A stretch of 64,000 bases of DNA from Dastarcus helophoroides (GCA_028583605.1 CM053329.1:19540455-19604454), one strand, 5' to 3'; shown: positions 26,041 through 38,861, counted from the stretch's first letter. Made by a program: numbers and translations. Notes: generated by a model not told the origin, from the letters alone.

Positions 26041-26864
26041 ATTTTTTTTTAATTTCATTTAGTTGTATTTTAATGTTAATATAGTTTATGAATTGTAAAC
26101 ATTCAATAATCCCTAGATGTAATACCAAAAATATAAATTATTCGCTCAAATTAACATTAGAAGCCCACAGACACGGCCGTCACGGTCGTAGAGTCGGCTG
26201 TGCCACAGAACTCAGTTTGATCGCAGATTTGAAATTCCTCAACATATCTACTGAGACATACGTTCCGAAGATCGACCGAGAAACTCGAAACAAATTTATC
26301 GTAATTTTATGCTCGATACCAAGTGATTCCAAGTTTTCTAAAGTGTCGCAACGGGTATTTGCCCCAATTTTTTTTTTGATTTACTACAAATTTTAAGTAA
26401 GAAATTGGACGATAAATCACGCGAAAACTTTTTAAGTAAATTACATTATAAAGTTCGCGAATAACATTGGTTAGGCTCCGTCGCCCGGACGCAGATTTAT
26501 TATACATAAGAGAGGTCCGTGGATGCGCTTATGGTTCCGAGAACATAAAATATTCAAGCTGAAATGTACCACGCCGCGACGCCATTACCGGGGAATTTGT
26601 CAACAATTTAAAATGAGTTACAGGGGCCTGAAACCGGCAGTCGTCCCATCTTTGCAGCATAATTCGGATTAAAGTTGTTGCTGACCTTTGGATAATTGAT
26701 ATTTTTAAGCGCAGTATTTAGTTCAAGTGGTTTTTTTTTCGTATTTTTTTTTTAGTTTATCCCAGTTATTATGACAAAGTTGCTTGATTTTTGAAGAGTT
26801 ATCTTTAATTTGGAATCTTCAAGTGTAGGAAGTGAATGTACAGTACCTGAATAGGTAGAGCTAG
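26041..26864. other. Unique sequence
   Basis: Non-repetitive and moderately AT-rich. Frames of 62-102 codons on both strands lack support. Confidence 0.4.
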
Positions 26865-26939
26865 TGGCATGCAGTAGCTTAGTTGGGAGCGCAACCGCCG
26901 GAAATCGGAAGGTCCAAGATTCGATTCTCGGTGGCGCCA
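26865..26939 (+). tRNA. tRNA-like sequence (pseudogene or SINE head)
   Basis: 75 bp with a clear Pol III A box TAGCTTAGTTGG (26875-26886) and a B-box-like GATTCGATTCT (26918-26928). It ends GTGGCGCCA, whose GGCGCCA pairs over four bases with the 5' TGGC. Length and box spacing fit a tRNA. The acceptor, D and anticodon stems contain mismatches and position 53 is A instead of G, so a functional tRNA is unlikely. A tRNA pseudogene or the head of a tRNA-derived SINE is the better reading. No A-tail is evident downstream. Confidence 0.6.
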
Positions 26940-27131
26940 AAGCATTTTTAATTCCACTGACTACAAACGCTAACTGAAATAAATAGACGCGCCCGAATGT
27001 AAATCACAAATCCTGAAATTTAATCGACTCGTACGTTGACAGAAACTGACTCGAACTCGCCTCTGACGACTTTCAATTTTAAAAGAATTTAAAAAAAAGT
27101 ATCAGCATTTAAATAAGTGAGTATATTCAGA

Positions 27132-27196
27132 ATCTACTTGCTTGGGATTCGAACTCGCGTTAATGGTTTACTGGTAATCTACTCTAACACGAATTC
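27132..27196 (-). tRNA. Second tRNA-like sequence, degenerate
   Basis: On the minus strand GTTCGAATC (27146-27154) is a perfect B box (GTTCRANNC). Upstream lies GTTAGAGTAGATTACC, a weak A box at about the right distance. A further perfect B-box word, GTTCGAGTC, lies at 27048-27056 on the same strand without an A box. Probably decayed SINE or tRNA-pseudogene material. Confidence 0.35.
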
Positions 27197-28200
27197 AAGC
27201 TAGAAACCAAACTTATTCAAATTAACTTACAATGGGGGCACCAGATAACATCAAAATGATTCTAAAAGTATAACCAGACACCATGGATGATGATTTTGAT
27301 GTCTAGAAGCTTAGTTTGTTCGAAGCTAGTGAAAGTACTTTGACAGGCAACAAATCAAACTTAACAAGATTCTCTTTTTAATTAGTACCACTTATAGTGC
27401 CAAGTCTTCACTATCGAAAGCAGGAAAACTAAAAAAACTTAAGTGGGAACTGTTTAAAGTGTAAACGGTTCCTTAATTTGGTTCAGCGCTTACAAGGCAA
27501 TAAAGCAGATGACTATCAAGCGTAATTTATCATCTGAATCCCGCATTTCTGCCTCTATTTTCATTTTCTCTTGATTGCCACAATTACGAATTAAAACTTA
27601 GCCCCAATTTTAATCCCCAATCCATTCATCTATCCTTTTCATCTTTACACGTCAAATAATCCTTGAGGAAATGGTAAACGGTTTCTCTTTCGTTTACAGT
27701 TCGGTGGCAACCATATAAATAAATACGACAACTAATCTCCTGTAAACGCTACTTTGGTGGCTATTGAAAAGCCCGGACGTTTTTCACGTAATAAGAAAAG
27801 AAAGAAAACTAATTTCTTCGGACGTCATTTCTATTAAATATCATAAATCTTGGGGAAGCCATGATATATGTGGAGGCCATTCGGAAAAGGGCAGCGGCCT
27901 AGTCAACTCGAGAATAACCCACAGTTTTACACATACACCCGTCGGTGACGGCCTAAGGCCGATCACACACGTTCGGATTTATCGTCAGGTAACTCATCTG
28001 ATATATCATCGCGTAGAAGTCTTCAATAAGTCAAATGTCAACTGGATAAAGAGCTAGGTTCATCACAGAAGAACGAGGGCATCAGAAAGAGACTGGCTCA
28101 ACTCACTGCCTCATAATATAGCAACGTCACTACTTCTTGAAATCCACTGCTTCCTTATAAATTCGAAATTTTTTGGGAGCTCAAGTTTTTTCCATAGCTC
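27197..28200. other. Unique sequence
   Basis: Mixed composition. A 97-codon + frame at 27764-28057 starts with TTG, not ATG, and has no recognisable motif. No gene is called. Confidence 0.4.
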
Positions 28201-30320
28201 AAGTTTCTTCACCTAATTTGACCTTTTCTCTCAAGTTGAGTGCACATTTCCCAACTATTCAAAATTTAAACTTTTTTAAAATTTCGAAATATTTCGTAAA
28301 TTCGATAAAAATTCTCAAATGTTTTGCAAATTTTGATTTTTTTTAATTTCAAATATAAAATTTCGACCTTTTCATTGCGAAAATTTCTTCTTTTGCAAAA
28401 ATTTGACTTCTTTTGAAAATTTGAAAGATTTTGAAAAGTTTTGCCTTGTCAACAAATATCGACTTTATTGAAAATTTTAACCTTTTCTTAAATCTGCACT
28501 TTTTTGAAATTTTCGAATTTTTACTTAATTCCCACTTTGTTGAAAATTGGGGCCTTTTTCAAATGTTCGAATTTTTCAAAATTTTAGTCATTTTCCACAA
28601 TTTAAAATGTTTGGAAAATTTAAAAATGTTGACCATTTTTTTTTTAATTTTAACTATTTTCAAAATTTTACAATTTTTGCAAACTGTCGATCCTTTATTT
28701 GAAAATTGTGATTTTTTTTAAGTCAGACATTTCTTAAAACCTTTTATTGAAATTTTCTACTAATATTTCTCAAAATTTCAACTCCATTCTCAATTTTTTC
28801 AAACTTCTACAAATCTTCGACTTGTTTTTCAAAATTTCAACTCTTTTTGAAAACTTGACTTTTTTTTGAAAAGTTCGAACGTTTTGTAAACTTTACTTAT
28901 ACATTTTTTTAAACGTTTCCAATTAAATCTTTGACTTAAAAGAAAAGATTCTTTTTAAACTTGGACTATTGAAAATTTCGACTTTATTGAAAATTGTAAC
29001 CTTTTCTTAAATCTGCACTTTTTTGAAATTTTCGAATTTTTATTTAAGTCCCACTTTGTTGAAAATTCCGTCCTTTTTCAAATGTTCGAATTTTTCAAAA
29101 TTTTAGTCATTTTCCACAATTTAAAATGTTTGGAAAACTTAAAAATTTTGACCTTTTTTTTTATTTTAACTATTTTCAAAATTTTAAAATTTTTTGGACA
29201 CTGTCGATCCTTTATTTGAAAATTGTGATTTTTTTTAAGTCAGACATTTCTTAAAACCTTTTATTGAAATTTTCTACTAATATTTCTCAAAATTTCAACT
29301 CCATTCTCAATTTTTTCAAACTTCTACAAATCTTCGACTTGTTTTTCAAAATTTCAACTCTTTTTGAAAACTTGACTTTTTTTTTGAAAAGTTCGAACGT
29401 TTTGTAAACTTTACTTATATATTTTTTTAAACATTTCCAATTAAATCTTCGACTTAAAAGAAAAGATTCTTTTTAAACTTGGACTATTGAAAATTTCGAC
29501 TTTTTCAAAATTTTACCTTTTCAAAATTTCAACTTTTTTGATAATTGCGAATTTTTCGATAATTTTGAGTTTTCTCCAATATTCGAAAAATTCAGCTTCT
29601 TTGAAAATGTAATTGAAAACTCTGCAATTTGTTTTAAATGCCAATATTTTTCCAAAAATTCGTCTTTTATTCACATTCCCAAAATTATTAAAAATGTCGA
29701 CCATTTGAAAAATTGAAAATATTTTTCGAAATTCTAAATTTATTTGGAAAATTTGATTTTATATGAAAATTTGGTTTTCTACGAAAATTTGGTTTTCTAC
29801 GAAAATTTGATTTTCTCTGAAAATTTCAAATTTTTTTAAGATTTGACTTTTTTTTAAGAATTCGACTTTCCTGATAACTTTAGCTTTATTTTTTTAAAAG
29901 TGGTAATATTTTTCTTTTTCAACTTACATTTATTGAGAAAAATTTCCAAATAAGATTCGAGTTAAAAAAATTAGTAAGAAAACTTTCTATTTTTGAAATT
30001 GTGCAAAGTTTTGAAACAAATTCTTAAAAAAACCTTGAATTTTATGTACAAATAAATTGCCAAAATTTGAATTTTAATCACCAAAAAATGGCTTCGAGCT
30101 GGAATATTTGATTTTTGAAATTTCTCTGGAACTTCAAAATTACTAGTAAAAAATTAAATTATAACACTAATTTGTTAATGAATTTTTTTCAACATTTTGA
30201 CTAATTTTAATTTCGAAATTTTGGGACTCTCCCAGAAATGTTCACTCTTTTTCTCAAATATTTCAATAATTCCCACTTCAAAAGTCGAAATTATAAGCAT
30301 ATTTTTAATAATTAATTTAT
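28201..30320 (+). repeat. AAATTTCGA-type repeat with a 517-bp tandem duplication
   Basis: Built of GAAAATTTCGACTTTTT-like words. 28460-28975 and 28977-29495 are near-identical tandem copies. CTTAAATCTGCACTTTTTTG lies near 28490 and again near 29007, and CAAATCTTCGACTTGTTTTT near 28810 and 29328. The rest is diverged relatives of the same word. Confidence 0.8.
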
Positions 30321-30323
30321 ACC

Positions 30324-30524
30324 ATTTTTTTTTTTTTTTGGTGGAATGGACTGGTCCTTGGTTATCTTCAGAATTGTCCCCTGAAACCAAGAAAGATTAA
30401 AAAAACACAACAAAGGTTGCTCTAACGCGTTTCAACAGCTAAGCTATCATCTTCAGAGAGATACAGTATCTCTCTGAAGATGATAGCTTGGCTGTCGAAA
30501 GGCGTTAGAGCAACCTTTGTTGTT
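30324..30524. mobile_element. FB1 foldback element, copy D
   Basis: Preceded by a T-run (30324-30339), then GGTGGAATGGACTGGTCC. The left arm runs to ATCTTCAGAGAGATAC and the right arm mirrors it (GTATCTCTCTGAAGATGATAGC) but stops at CAACCTTTGTTGTTTT, where copy E begins at once. Core stem II is GATAGC/GCTGTC with one G-U pair. ACGCGT is mutated (GAAAGGCG). Confidence 0.85.
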
Positions 30525-30713
30525 TTAGTGCAACGGACTGCTCCTTGGTTATCTTCAAAAATTGAAGTACTTAACTTGTCCCCTGAAACCAAGAAAGATT
30601 AAAAAACAGAACAAATGTTACTCTAACACGTTTCGACAGCCAAACTATCATCTTCAGAGAGTATCTCTCTCTTTGTTGTGTTTTTTAATCTTTCTTGGTT
30701 TCAGGGGACAAGT
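30525..30713. mobile_element. FB1 foldback element, copy E (tandem with D)
   Basis: Starts AGTGCAACGGACTGCTCC directly after copy D and ends GGTTTCAGGGGACAAGTAG. The right arm lacks the ribozyme-like core: it jumps from AGAGTATCTCTC to TTTGTTGTGTTTTT. The D-E arrangement is a head-to-tail dimer. Confidence 0.8.
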
Positions 30714-30725
30714 AGATTATTTCAA

Positions 30726-33700
30726 ATTTTATTTGTTTAATTCCGAAAATGTTATTTTCTTTTTGTGAAAAATGTTATTTTCTTTTTGTGAAAAATGTTG
30801 TTTACTAATAAGCAATTTGAACTTTTTTTAAAAATATGATCAGCTTTCTCTTGAAATTTTAAGTTTAATTTTTAGATTTCGATCTTTTTTTTATCGAAAT
30901 TTGAATTTGAAATTCGAACTTGAGAATTTCGAGAATAAATTTAACATTTCTAGAAAAATTGGAAATTCCGATTCCGAATTTTCTTTGGTCCTACAGTAGT
31001 AGTATTTTTTTAGAGAAATATCAAATTATAAAAAAGGTTGAAATTTACAAGGTTCATGTTTTCTTGAAATTTCAATATTTTTCCCAAAGTTTCCTTATTT
31101 TTATGCAGATTTGAAGATTATTTTACTTAAACTTATACTCAATAATTTTCAATTTCTTATCAAAATTACCTGAACTTTAAAATATTAAAATTTCGATTTC
31201 AATAATTTTCAATTTCTTATCAAAATTACCTGAACTTTAAAATATTAAAATTTCGATTTTAATAATTTTCAATTTCTTATCAAAATTACTTGAACTTTAA
31301 AATGTTAAAATTTCGTTAAAAAACTTTTAAATTTCCGAAAGAAATTAAAGACAAATCAAAATTTCTACAAGAAAATATATTTTAAAGACAAAATCTCCAG
31401 GAAAAGTCGAATTTTCAAAAATAACTCTTTGCATAAAATGCTTAGAGAAAAACACAAATTGCATAGGAAAAAAAGCAAAATTTGTTAGAGAAAAAATTGA
31501 AATTTGAAAAAAAATTGAAATATATTTACAGAAAAGTCGAAATTTTTTATTTTTCCCAAAATGTTGAACTCTCTATAGAGCTTTCAGGGTTTTTTCCAAA
31601 TATTTTTTTTCACAACTACAAAATGAACTTTAAATTGTCAAAGTGTCGTGAAAAAACTTAACATTTTTAAAGCAAATTAGAGGAATACAAAGAAAAATCT
31701 GGAGAAGTTGGAATTTCTTGAAGAAATCTTAACAACACTTTCAGGCAAAATGGAAATTTCGAGAAAATTTCCTTGCATAAAATATTTACGAAAAATGGAA
31801 CCTGCAAATAGTCAAAATTTCCTAAAAAAAATCGAATTGTCTGAATTTTCAGTTTCTTATCAAAATTACAAAATAAAATGAACTTTAAAACATTAAAATT
31901 TCATTAAACCACTTTTAAGTTTCCAAAACAAGTTAGAGTTAAATCAAAATTTCTACAATTTCTACAAATAAAGACACAATCTCGAAGAAAAGTCGAATTT
32001 TCAAAAATAAATCTGTGTATAAAATGTTTAGAGAAAAACACAAATTGCATAGGAAAAAAAGCAATATTTCTTAGAGGCAGAATCGAAATTTGAAAAACCT
32101 TTAGAAAAAAGTCGAAATTTTTGGTTTTTCCTAAAATGCTGAAATTTTTAGAGAACCTTTTGGGTTTTTTCCAGACGTTTTTTGTCAAAGCTACCAAATA
32201 AAATGAACTTTGAATTGTCAAAGTGTCGTGAAAAAACTTGACGTTTTTAAACCAAGTTAGAGGAACACAAAGAAAAATCTGGAGAATTTGGAATTTCTAG
32301 AAGAAATTTTAACAATAACACCTTCAGGAAAAATGGAAATTTCGAAAAAAAAATTTTTTTATAAAATATTTAGCAAAAATGGAAGCTTTGCAGAAAAAAT
32401 CACAATTACAAAATAAAATGAATTTTAAAACATTAAAATTTCGTTAAACCACTTTTAAATTTCCAAAACAAGTTGGAGAGAAATCAAAATTTCTGCAAGA
32501 AAAAATATTTTAATGACACAATCTCCAGGAAGAGACGAATTTTCAAAAACAATTCTTTGTATAAAATGTTTAGAGAAAAACACCAATTGCATAAAAAAAG
32601 TGGTTTAACGAAAAGTTAATGTTTTAAAGTTAATTTTATTTTGTAATTTTGATAAGAAGCTGAAAATTCAGATAATTCGATTTTTTTAGGAAATTTTGAT
32701 TTTTTCAGTTTCCACTTTTCCTAAATATTTCATGCAAAGACATTTTCTCGAAATTTCCAGTTTACCTAAAAGTGTTGTTCTTAAAATTTCTTCAAAAAAT
32801 TCAAACTTCTCCAGATTTTTCTTTGCGTTCCTCTGATTTGCTTTAAAAATGTCAACTTTTTTCACGACCTTATGACAATTTCTGTAAAAAAAATTTAATG
32901 ACCCAATATCCAAGAAAAGTCGAATTTTCAAAAGAAATTCTTTGTATAAAATGTTTAGAGAAAAACACAAATTGCTTAGGAAAAAAAAGCGAAATTTCTT
33001 AGAGAAAAAAATCGAAATTTGAAAAAAAAATTGAAATATCTTTACAAAAGACTCGAAATTTTTGGTTTTTCCCAAAATGTTGAAATTTCTATAGGGCTTT
33101 CAGGTTTATTTCCAAACTACACAATAAAATGAACTTTAAATTGTCAATGTGCCGTGAAAAAACTTGACATTTTTAAAGCAAATTAGAGGAACACAAAGAA
33201 AAATTTGGGGATGTTGGAATTTCTAGAAGAAATTTCAAGAACAACACTTTCAGGTAAAATGGAAATTTCGAGACAATTTCTATGCATCAAATATTTAGTA
33301 AAAATGGAAACTTTACAAAAAACAAATATTTCCTAAAAAAAATCGAATTATCAGAATTTTCAGTTTCTTATCAAAATTACAAGATAAAATGAACTTTAAA
33401 ACATTAAAATTTCGTTAAAGCACTTTTAAATTTCGAAAACAGATTAGAGAGAAATCAAAATTTCTACAAGAAAAAATATTTTAATGACACAATCTCCAGG
33501 AAAAGTCGAATTTCCCAAAAAAAATTCTTTGTATAAAATATTTAGAAAAAAACACAAATTGCATAAGAAAAAAAAGCAAAATTTCTAAAAAAAAATCGAA
33601 ATTTGAAAAAAATTGAAATATCTTTACAAATAGAGTCGAAATTTTTAGTTTCCTCCAAAATGTTGAAATTTTCATAGAGCTTTCAGGGTTTTTTCCAGAC

Positions 33701-34990
33701 GTTTTTTGTCAAAACTACAAAATAAAATGAACTTTAAATTGCCAAAGTGTTGTGGAAAAACTTGGCATTTTTAAAGTAAATTAGACGAACACAAAAAAAA
33801 ATCTGGGAAGTTGGAATTTCTAGAAAAAATTTTAAGGACAACACTTTCAGGAAAAATGAAAATTTCGAGAAAATTTATTTTTATAATGAAAATTTCGTGA
33901 AAATTTCCTTTTATATTGAAAATTTCGCGAAAATTTCTTTTTATAAAATATTTAGGAAAAATGTAAACTTTTCAAAAAATCAGAATTTCCTAAAAAACTC
34001 GAATTATCTGAATTTTCAGTTTCTAATTAAAATTATAAAATAAAATGAACTTTAAAATATTACAATTTCGTAAAACCACTTATAAATTTCCAAAACAAAT
34101 TAGAGAGAAATCAAAATTTCTACAAGAAAAAATATTTTAATGACACAATCTCCAGAAAAATTCGAATTTTCAAAAAAAAATTCTCTATATAAAATGTTTA
34201 AAGAAAAACACAAATTGTATAAGAAAAAAAGCAAAATTTCTTAGAGAAAAAATCAAAATTTGAAAAAGAAATTGAAATATCTTTACAAATAGAGTCGAAA
34301 TTTTTGGTTTTCTCCAAAATGTTGAAATTTTTATAGAGCTTTCAGGGTTTTTTTCAGACGTTTTTTGTCAAAACTACAAAATAAAATGAACTTTAAATTG
34401 CCAAAGTGCTGTGAAAAAACTTGACATTTTTAAAACAAAGAAAAAAAGTTGAAATTTCTAGAAGAAATTTTGAGAACAACACTTTCAGAAAAATGGAAAT
34501 ATCGAGACAATTTCTTTTTATAAAATATTTAGGAAAAATGGAAACTTTCCAGAAAAAATCAAAATTTCCTAAAAAAAAATCGAAATATCTGAAAAAAACT
34601 CAACATTTTTATACAAGATGAGATTTGAGGTAAGAATTCGAAGGTATGGTATTAACCTATTTTTTAGAGAAATAGTAAAATTCGGTATGAGTTGAATTTA
34701 TATTTTTTCTTGAAATTGTAATTATATTCTCAAAATGTTGACATTTTCAAAGAAATTTCAAGTTTTTCTTAACATTTTAATTTCTGTTCAAAATATTGAT
34801 TTCTTCCACAACTTTTATACAAAAATTAGTTTTTGAAAATGTGATTTTGATCATAAATTAAAAATAAAATAGGTTTTTAAACGTCGTTAACTTCGCGAAA
34901 GAGACCTAAAATTTCTATTAAAAGAAATCAGGGAAAATTTAAAATTTCTACAAAAAATTGTGTAATGAAAAGTGTTCAAAAAATTTTGAA
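30726..34990 (+). repeat. Array of about 550-660-bp AAATTTCGA units
   Basis: Units share AAATAAAATGAACTTTAAA, GACACAATCTCCAGGAAAAG, GAGAAAAACACAAATTGC, TTAGAGGAACACAAAG and ACAACACTTTCAGG. The word CAGTTTCTTATCAAAATTA recurs near 31847 and 33358, and a variant near 34014. 31141-31315 contains three 60-bp copies of AATAATTTTCAATTTC..., the first two almost identical. 32600-32875 is inverted relative to the other units. FB1 copies lie at both edges of the array. Confidence 0.8.
32600..32875 (-). repeat. Inverted unit segment inside the array
   Basis: The sequence from GTGGTTTAACGAAAAG to TTTTTTCACGACC is the reverse complement of the standard unit (ending CGTTAAACCAC, beginning GTCGTGAAAAAACTTGAC). 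On both sides the + orientation resumes with the expected landmarks. Confidence 0.8.
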
Positions 34991-34994
34991 AAAA

Positions 34995-35060
34995 TAATTC
35001 GTACGCGAAATTGGGGGTGCTTCAGTTCCACAATGCCTATACGCCAGCCGCCACTGGTCA
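34995..35060 (-). repeat. Fragment related to the 260-bp repeat family
   Basis: The reverse complement begins CAGTGGCGGCTGGCGTATAG and continues GGAACTGAAGCACCCCCAAT. The latter matches GGAACTGCAGCACCCCCAAT near 904-923, in the first 260-bp unit. CAGTGGCGG also resembles hAT transposon ends, but no second end is seen. Confidence 0.5.
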
Positions 35061-35102
35061 TTTCATAAGATTCGTATTCCCCTAGTACCTTCTAATAAGT
35101 AA

Positions 35103-35163
35103 TTTTTTTTTTGGTGGAACGGACTGGTCCTTGATTATCTTCAAAAATTGAAATACAAAACTC
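35103..35163. mobile_element. FB1 copy F, left end fragment
   Basis: A T-run and GGTGGAACGGACTGGTCC through CAAAAATTGAAATACAAAACT, then an abrupt switch to unrelated sequence. The arm resumes with an overlap at 35357 (TAAAAATTGAACTACAAATC). Either something inserted with a short duplication, or these are two separate truncated copies. Confidence 0.7.
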
Positions 35164-35350
35164 TTCTAAAGAAAAATAAATTACATCCCATCGCTTGGTA
35201 CATAAAACAAAATCAAAGAAATTTGTTGAGGGCGCTGTAAATTGGACCACGGTGCAAAAAAAACGTTGCAAACTTAATAAAAATTGTTGCAGAAAAAATG
35301 GTGTATGCGCCAGAATTTCTAGAAAATTTTCTACTTCTTCGTATTTATTA
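35164..35350. other. Segment separating the two halves of FB1-F
   Basis: It contains TGGTGTATGCGCCAG (35300-35314), a variant of the boundary motif of the 260-bp repeat, preceded by ACGTTGCAA and ATTGTTGCAG. ACGTTGCAA also occurs, inverted, beside the motif at 45.64 kb. Confidence 0.5.
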
Positions 35351-35538
35351 CTAGTTCATCTAAAAATTGAACTACAAATCTTGTCCCCTGAAACCAAGAA
35401 AGATTGAAAAACACAAAAAAGGTTGCTCTAACGGGTTTCGACAGCCAAGCTATCATCTTCGGAGAGATACTCTCTCTGAAAATGAAGTGTTTTTTAATTT
35501 TTATTGGTTTCAGGGGACAAATATTGTATTTCAGTTTA
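35351..35538. mobile_element. FB1 copy F, main part
   Basis: CTTGTCCCCTGAAACCAAG arm, GCTCTAACGGGTTTCGACAG, centre near 35465-35475, then a short right arm (GTGTTTTTTAATTTTTATTGG, TTTCAGGGGACAAA). The right-arm ribozyme-like core is deleted. The left-arm core is present on the minus strand. Confidence 0.75.
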
Positions 35539-35546
35539 GTAAACAT

Positions 35547-36830
35547 TTACTAAAGCTGTCCAAACACCTTATAGGAACTAATTTAATTGCATCGTCTCTT
35601 AAAATGTATTTATATCGTCAATGATGTGCTTAACAATCTAATGATCATTTCGTATAACAGAACAATATAAACAGCGAATGAATTAGTGACGGTCAGATCT
35701 TTGAGTTGACAGTGCAATATTTAACCAGTTTGTGCGGAAAAAAGATAACATTCGCGCGGATTTAAACAATACTCGTCTTTAAATATGCAATAAAAAACAC
35801 CATAAAAGAGATAAAATGCATTTAAAGCCTTTTAACACAGAATAAATGCTAATTGGTCGAGATTTTTTCGCCGATACGGTCCGCTGTGTTTACAAGAGAT
35901 AAAATTAAACTTATGATTTATTAGGTTGAGCCCTTATGCGCGACTGAGAGACAAATAGCCATGGAAGGTCCATACTGTCCCTCCGCTTAATTGCCTCGTA
36001 ATTAATGGACATTTATAATTGCGGGCCGCAAAGAATTCATATATTACGCCGGGGGGGTGTTCGGTTCAGTTAATAAAATGTATCAGTTGGCTTTGACAGA
36101 AAACCCACTTGAACTCCCTATTTATAAATTCAGCAAGAGCGACGACTGAAGAAATGTAAATAACTAGTTTCCCATTCCCAGCACGAGACGTATAAATCTG
36201 AATATTTAACAATTTTTCAATTGACGACACACATGAAAATTGGGTAGATCTCGAAAGTAATTGCGCTTTGGAAAAGAGGAAGTTTGCAGCGGATTTTCAC
36301 TAACCTATATATGCACCAGAGTCCATAAAATTCTACAGCAAATAATACGCCGACTGTATGATAAATCGTTGCATTATAGTGGCACAATAGATAGCTTTTA
36401 GTGGCGTGCTGGATTTACGATCATTTTGAATTGTGCACGGCATGGAAATTGTGATAATTATTGCGAATACTTTTGTTTATTTATTCGCGAATCGTACGCC
36501 ACATGCGGTAGGTCAACAGGCAACAAGGAATTCTTATTAAATATATATCGCCTAGGTGGCCTCGTGTGGAAAATACTAAGCAGAAGTGCATGATTTGTTT
36601 ATTTTGCAATCGCGATGCCACGGGCGGGCGAGGAAACGCAGGAAGACCAACAGAATGGACTGTTAGCAAGAATTGCGTCAATCTCAGTGGAAAATTTTGA
36701 GACTCACTTTTGAACGACATAAATTAAATTATCCATAATCAGGGCCAAACTCTGACTGTTCAAATTAAGATATCCAGGGCCCGACGCACATTTGCGGAGC
36801 CCCAGGGTCAAGGGACCGTCGTGTGTGAAC
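35547..36830. other. Unique sequence
   Basis: Non-repetitive and more GC-balanced than its surroundings. A 79-codon minus-strand frame at 36481-36720 starts with ATG and is followed by AATAAA just past its stop, but the product is not recognisable. Near 36775-36815 a CAGGGCCCGACGCAC...GAGCCCC stretch resembles one end of a hAT-type element without a partner. Confidence 0.4.
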
Positions 36831-38861
36831 TTTTTTAAATATGAAAGTACAAGCTATAAAATGATATGAAATTATTACTCTTAGTTGAATAACTAGAAAT
36901 CTAAATTCAAAATTTTTTTCCATATTTTGAGATTTTTTTCAAATTTCAAGTTTACCTTTAAATTTTGGAAAAATCTAAAAATATCGATATACTTAGGAAA
37001 CTTTTTTAAAAAGATCCTTAAAAATTCGATTTATTTTACAAAACTTCGACTATAGTCTTTAAATGACAAGAAAACAGCTAAAATTAAAAAAACAATCGAG
37101 TTTTTCTTGAAATTTTGTCACCTTCCAAAAATTTCTACTTTTTTTATAACCTAGATTTAAAATTGAAAACCAAAATTGGAAACTTTAGGTTTTATTTCAG
37201 ATTTTAATTTATTACGATACTTCGACCTAAATCTTACGGTACTTTGACTTTCAAAGGAAAGCCTAAAAGCTAAAAATACGTTTTTGATCTACTTATTGTT
37301 CAAAATTTTTATCTTGAAAGAACAAACCAAATTTCGAGTTTTTCTCGAAATTTAAATATAATTATATAATTTGAACCATTCAATAATTAAACATTTTTAC
37401 ATATTGCTTTTCTATATCGGTCAAAGGTAGGCAAATGCGGTTCTTCTTTAAATTTTAATGTTTTTTTTTTCAATTCAGAATATACAATTCCTGTGAAAAG
37501 TTCAAGCTAAAAATTAAATAAAATCCCAAAGTGTATAAGAAATTTTTCGAAATTATAAAATTAAAATGTTTTCCGAAAAAGTGTAGAACGTTTTACGGAC
37601 AAAATTTCGTACTTAAACTCGCCATTTTGCTGAAATTATTTAAAATTTAGATTAAATTTAAATTACTAGATATAAAACTGACAAATATTCAAAAAAATTT
37701 GTTGATATTTAAAAAAAGTCATCAATCACGTCTCATCAATCAAGTCCCAATTTTGCAAACAGAAGAAGAAAAAAATAAAGACGTCGTTTGAGGAAAATTA
37801 AGAAAACTATATACAAAACTTGCGTGCTAACGCATACGCCAAATTTTGAGATAAAATTGATATTTATGAAAAAGAAGAAACCTAAAAGAAAGCTTGATCG
37901 TTTTTTCATACATGCCACGATTTTTCCAGATATTTTCGTTTTTTATCAACTTTCTGAGTTTACATTTTACAACTCCTATTATTTTTGAGACTAAACTAGA
38001 AATTTTGAAAAAGAATGGAAATTTGAAAAATGTGTTTAAAAATTTTGAGAGAAAAGATGGACAAATCGGGATCAGATAAACAAGCAAACAGTTTTACTTG
38101 AACAAGTCATAAATTCAAGCTTACAATCGAAATTTCAGAAGAAACCTGAAAATCAAATTTTGGCTCCATAAGGCAAAATTTGGAAAGGTTGAAAAAACAG
38201 AAAATTCAAAAACTTCAACAAACTCAAATTTTTGAAAAAAAGTAAGTCTAAGGTAGCTTTTTAAAAAATTTAAAAATGATGAAACCAAAAAAATTTTAAA
38301 AAGGTTTCAAACTTAAAATAACCGAAATGTTAAATTTTTTTTAGAAATTTAGAGCAAAAGTCGAAATTTCGAAAATAAGATATAACTTTCAAAAAAAGTC
38401 CTCATTTTGAGAAGCAGTCGAAAACGTGAAGAATGGTTGAAATATTTGAGAAAAGTGAAAAGTATGAAAAAGAATAAAAAAATTTAAATCGTCTTTTTGA
38501 AAAAATATAAAATTGCAAAAAGTTGGAATTTCTGATAAAATGAAAATTATGAAAAAGAACAAAATTTTGAAAGTCAACTTTTTTAAAAATTTGAAAAAAA
38601 ACTTGCCAAGAAAAAATTTCAAATTTTGGAGAGAAATATGACATTTTGAAGAAAAAATCGAAATTAAAAAAAAATTAAATTAAGTCAATACAACAAGACA
38701 AAATCCTTAAAAAAATAAAGATACATAATTTTAAACAATTTTAGGAAGACCAAAAGTTTGCAAAAAAGTAGAATTTTTAAAAGTTAAAATCCTTAAGTAA
38801 AGTGAAAACTGAGGGAACAAATAGAATTTTTGAAAATCGATCGAAACTAAAAAAAGGAAAT
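36831..38861. other. AT-rich degenerate sequence
   Basis: Diverged AAATTTCGA / AAATTTTGA words, probably very old copies of the 28-35 kb material. No gene signal. Confidence 0.5.

Noticed and set aside
26865..26939. Functional tRNA gene
   Set aside because: Anticodon and T stems do not pair and the B box has A at position 53, so only a tRNA-like relic or SINE head is supported.
27764..28057. 97-codon + frame
   Set aside because: Begins with TTG, lacks ATG, splice and poly(A) context, and has no recognisable domain.
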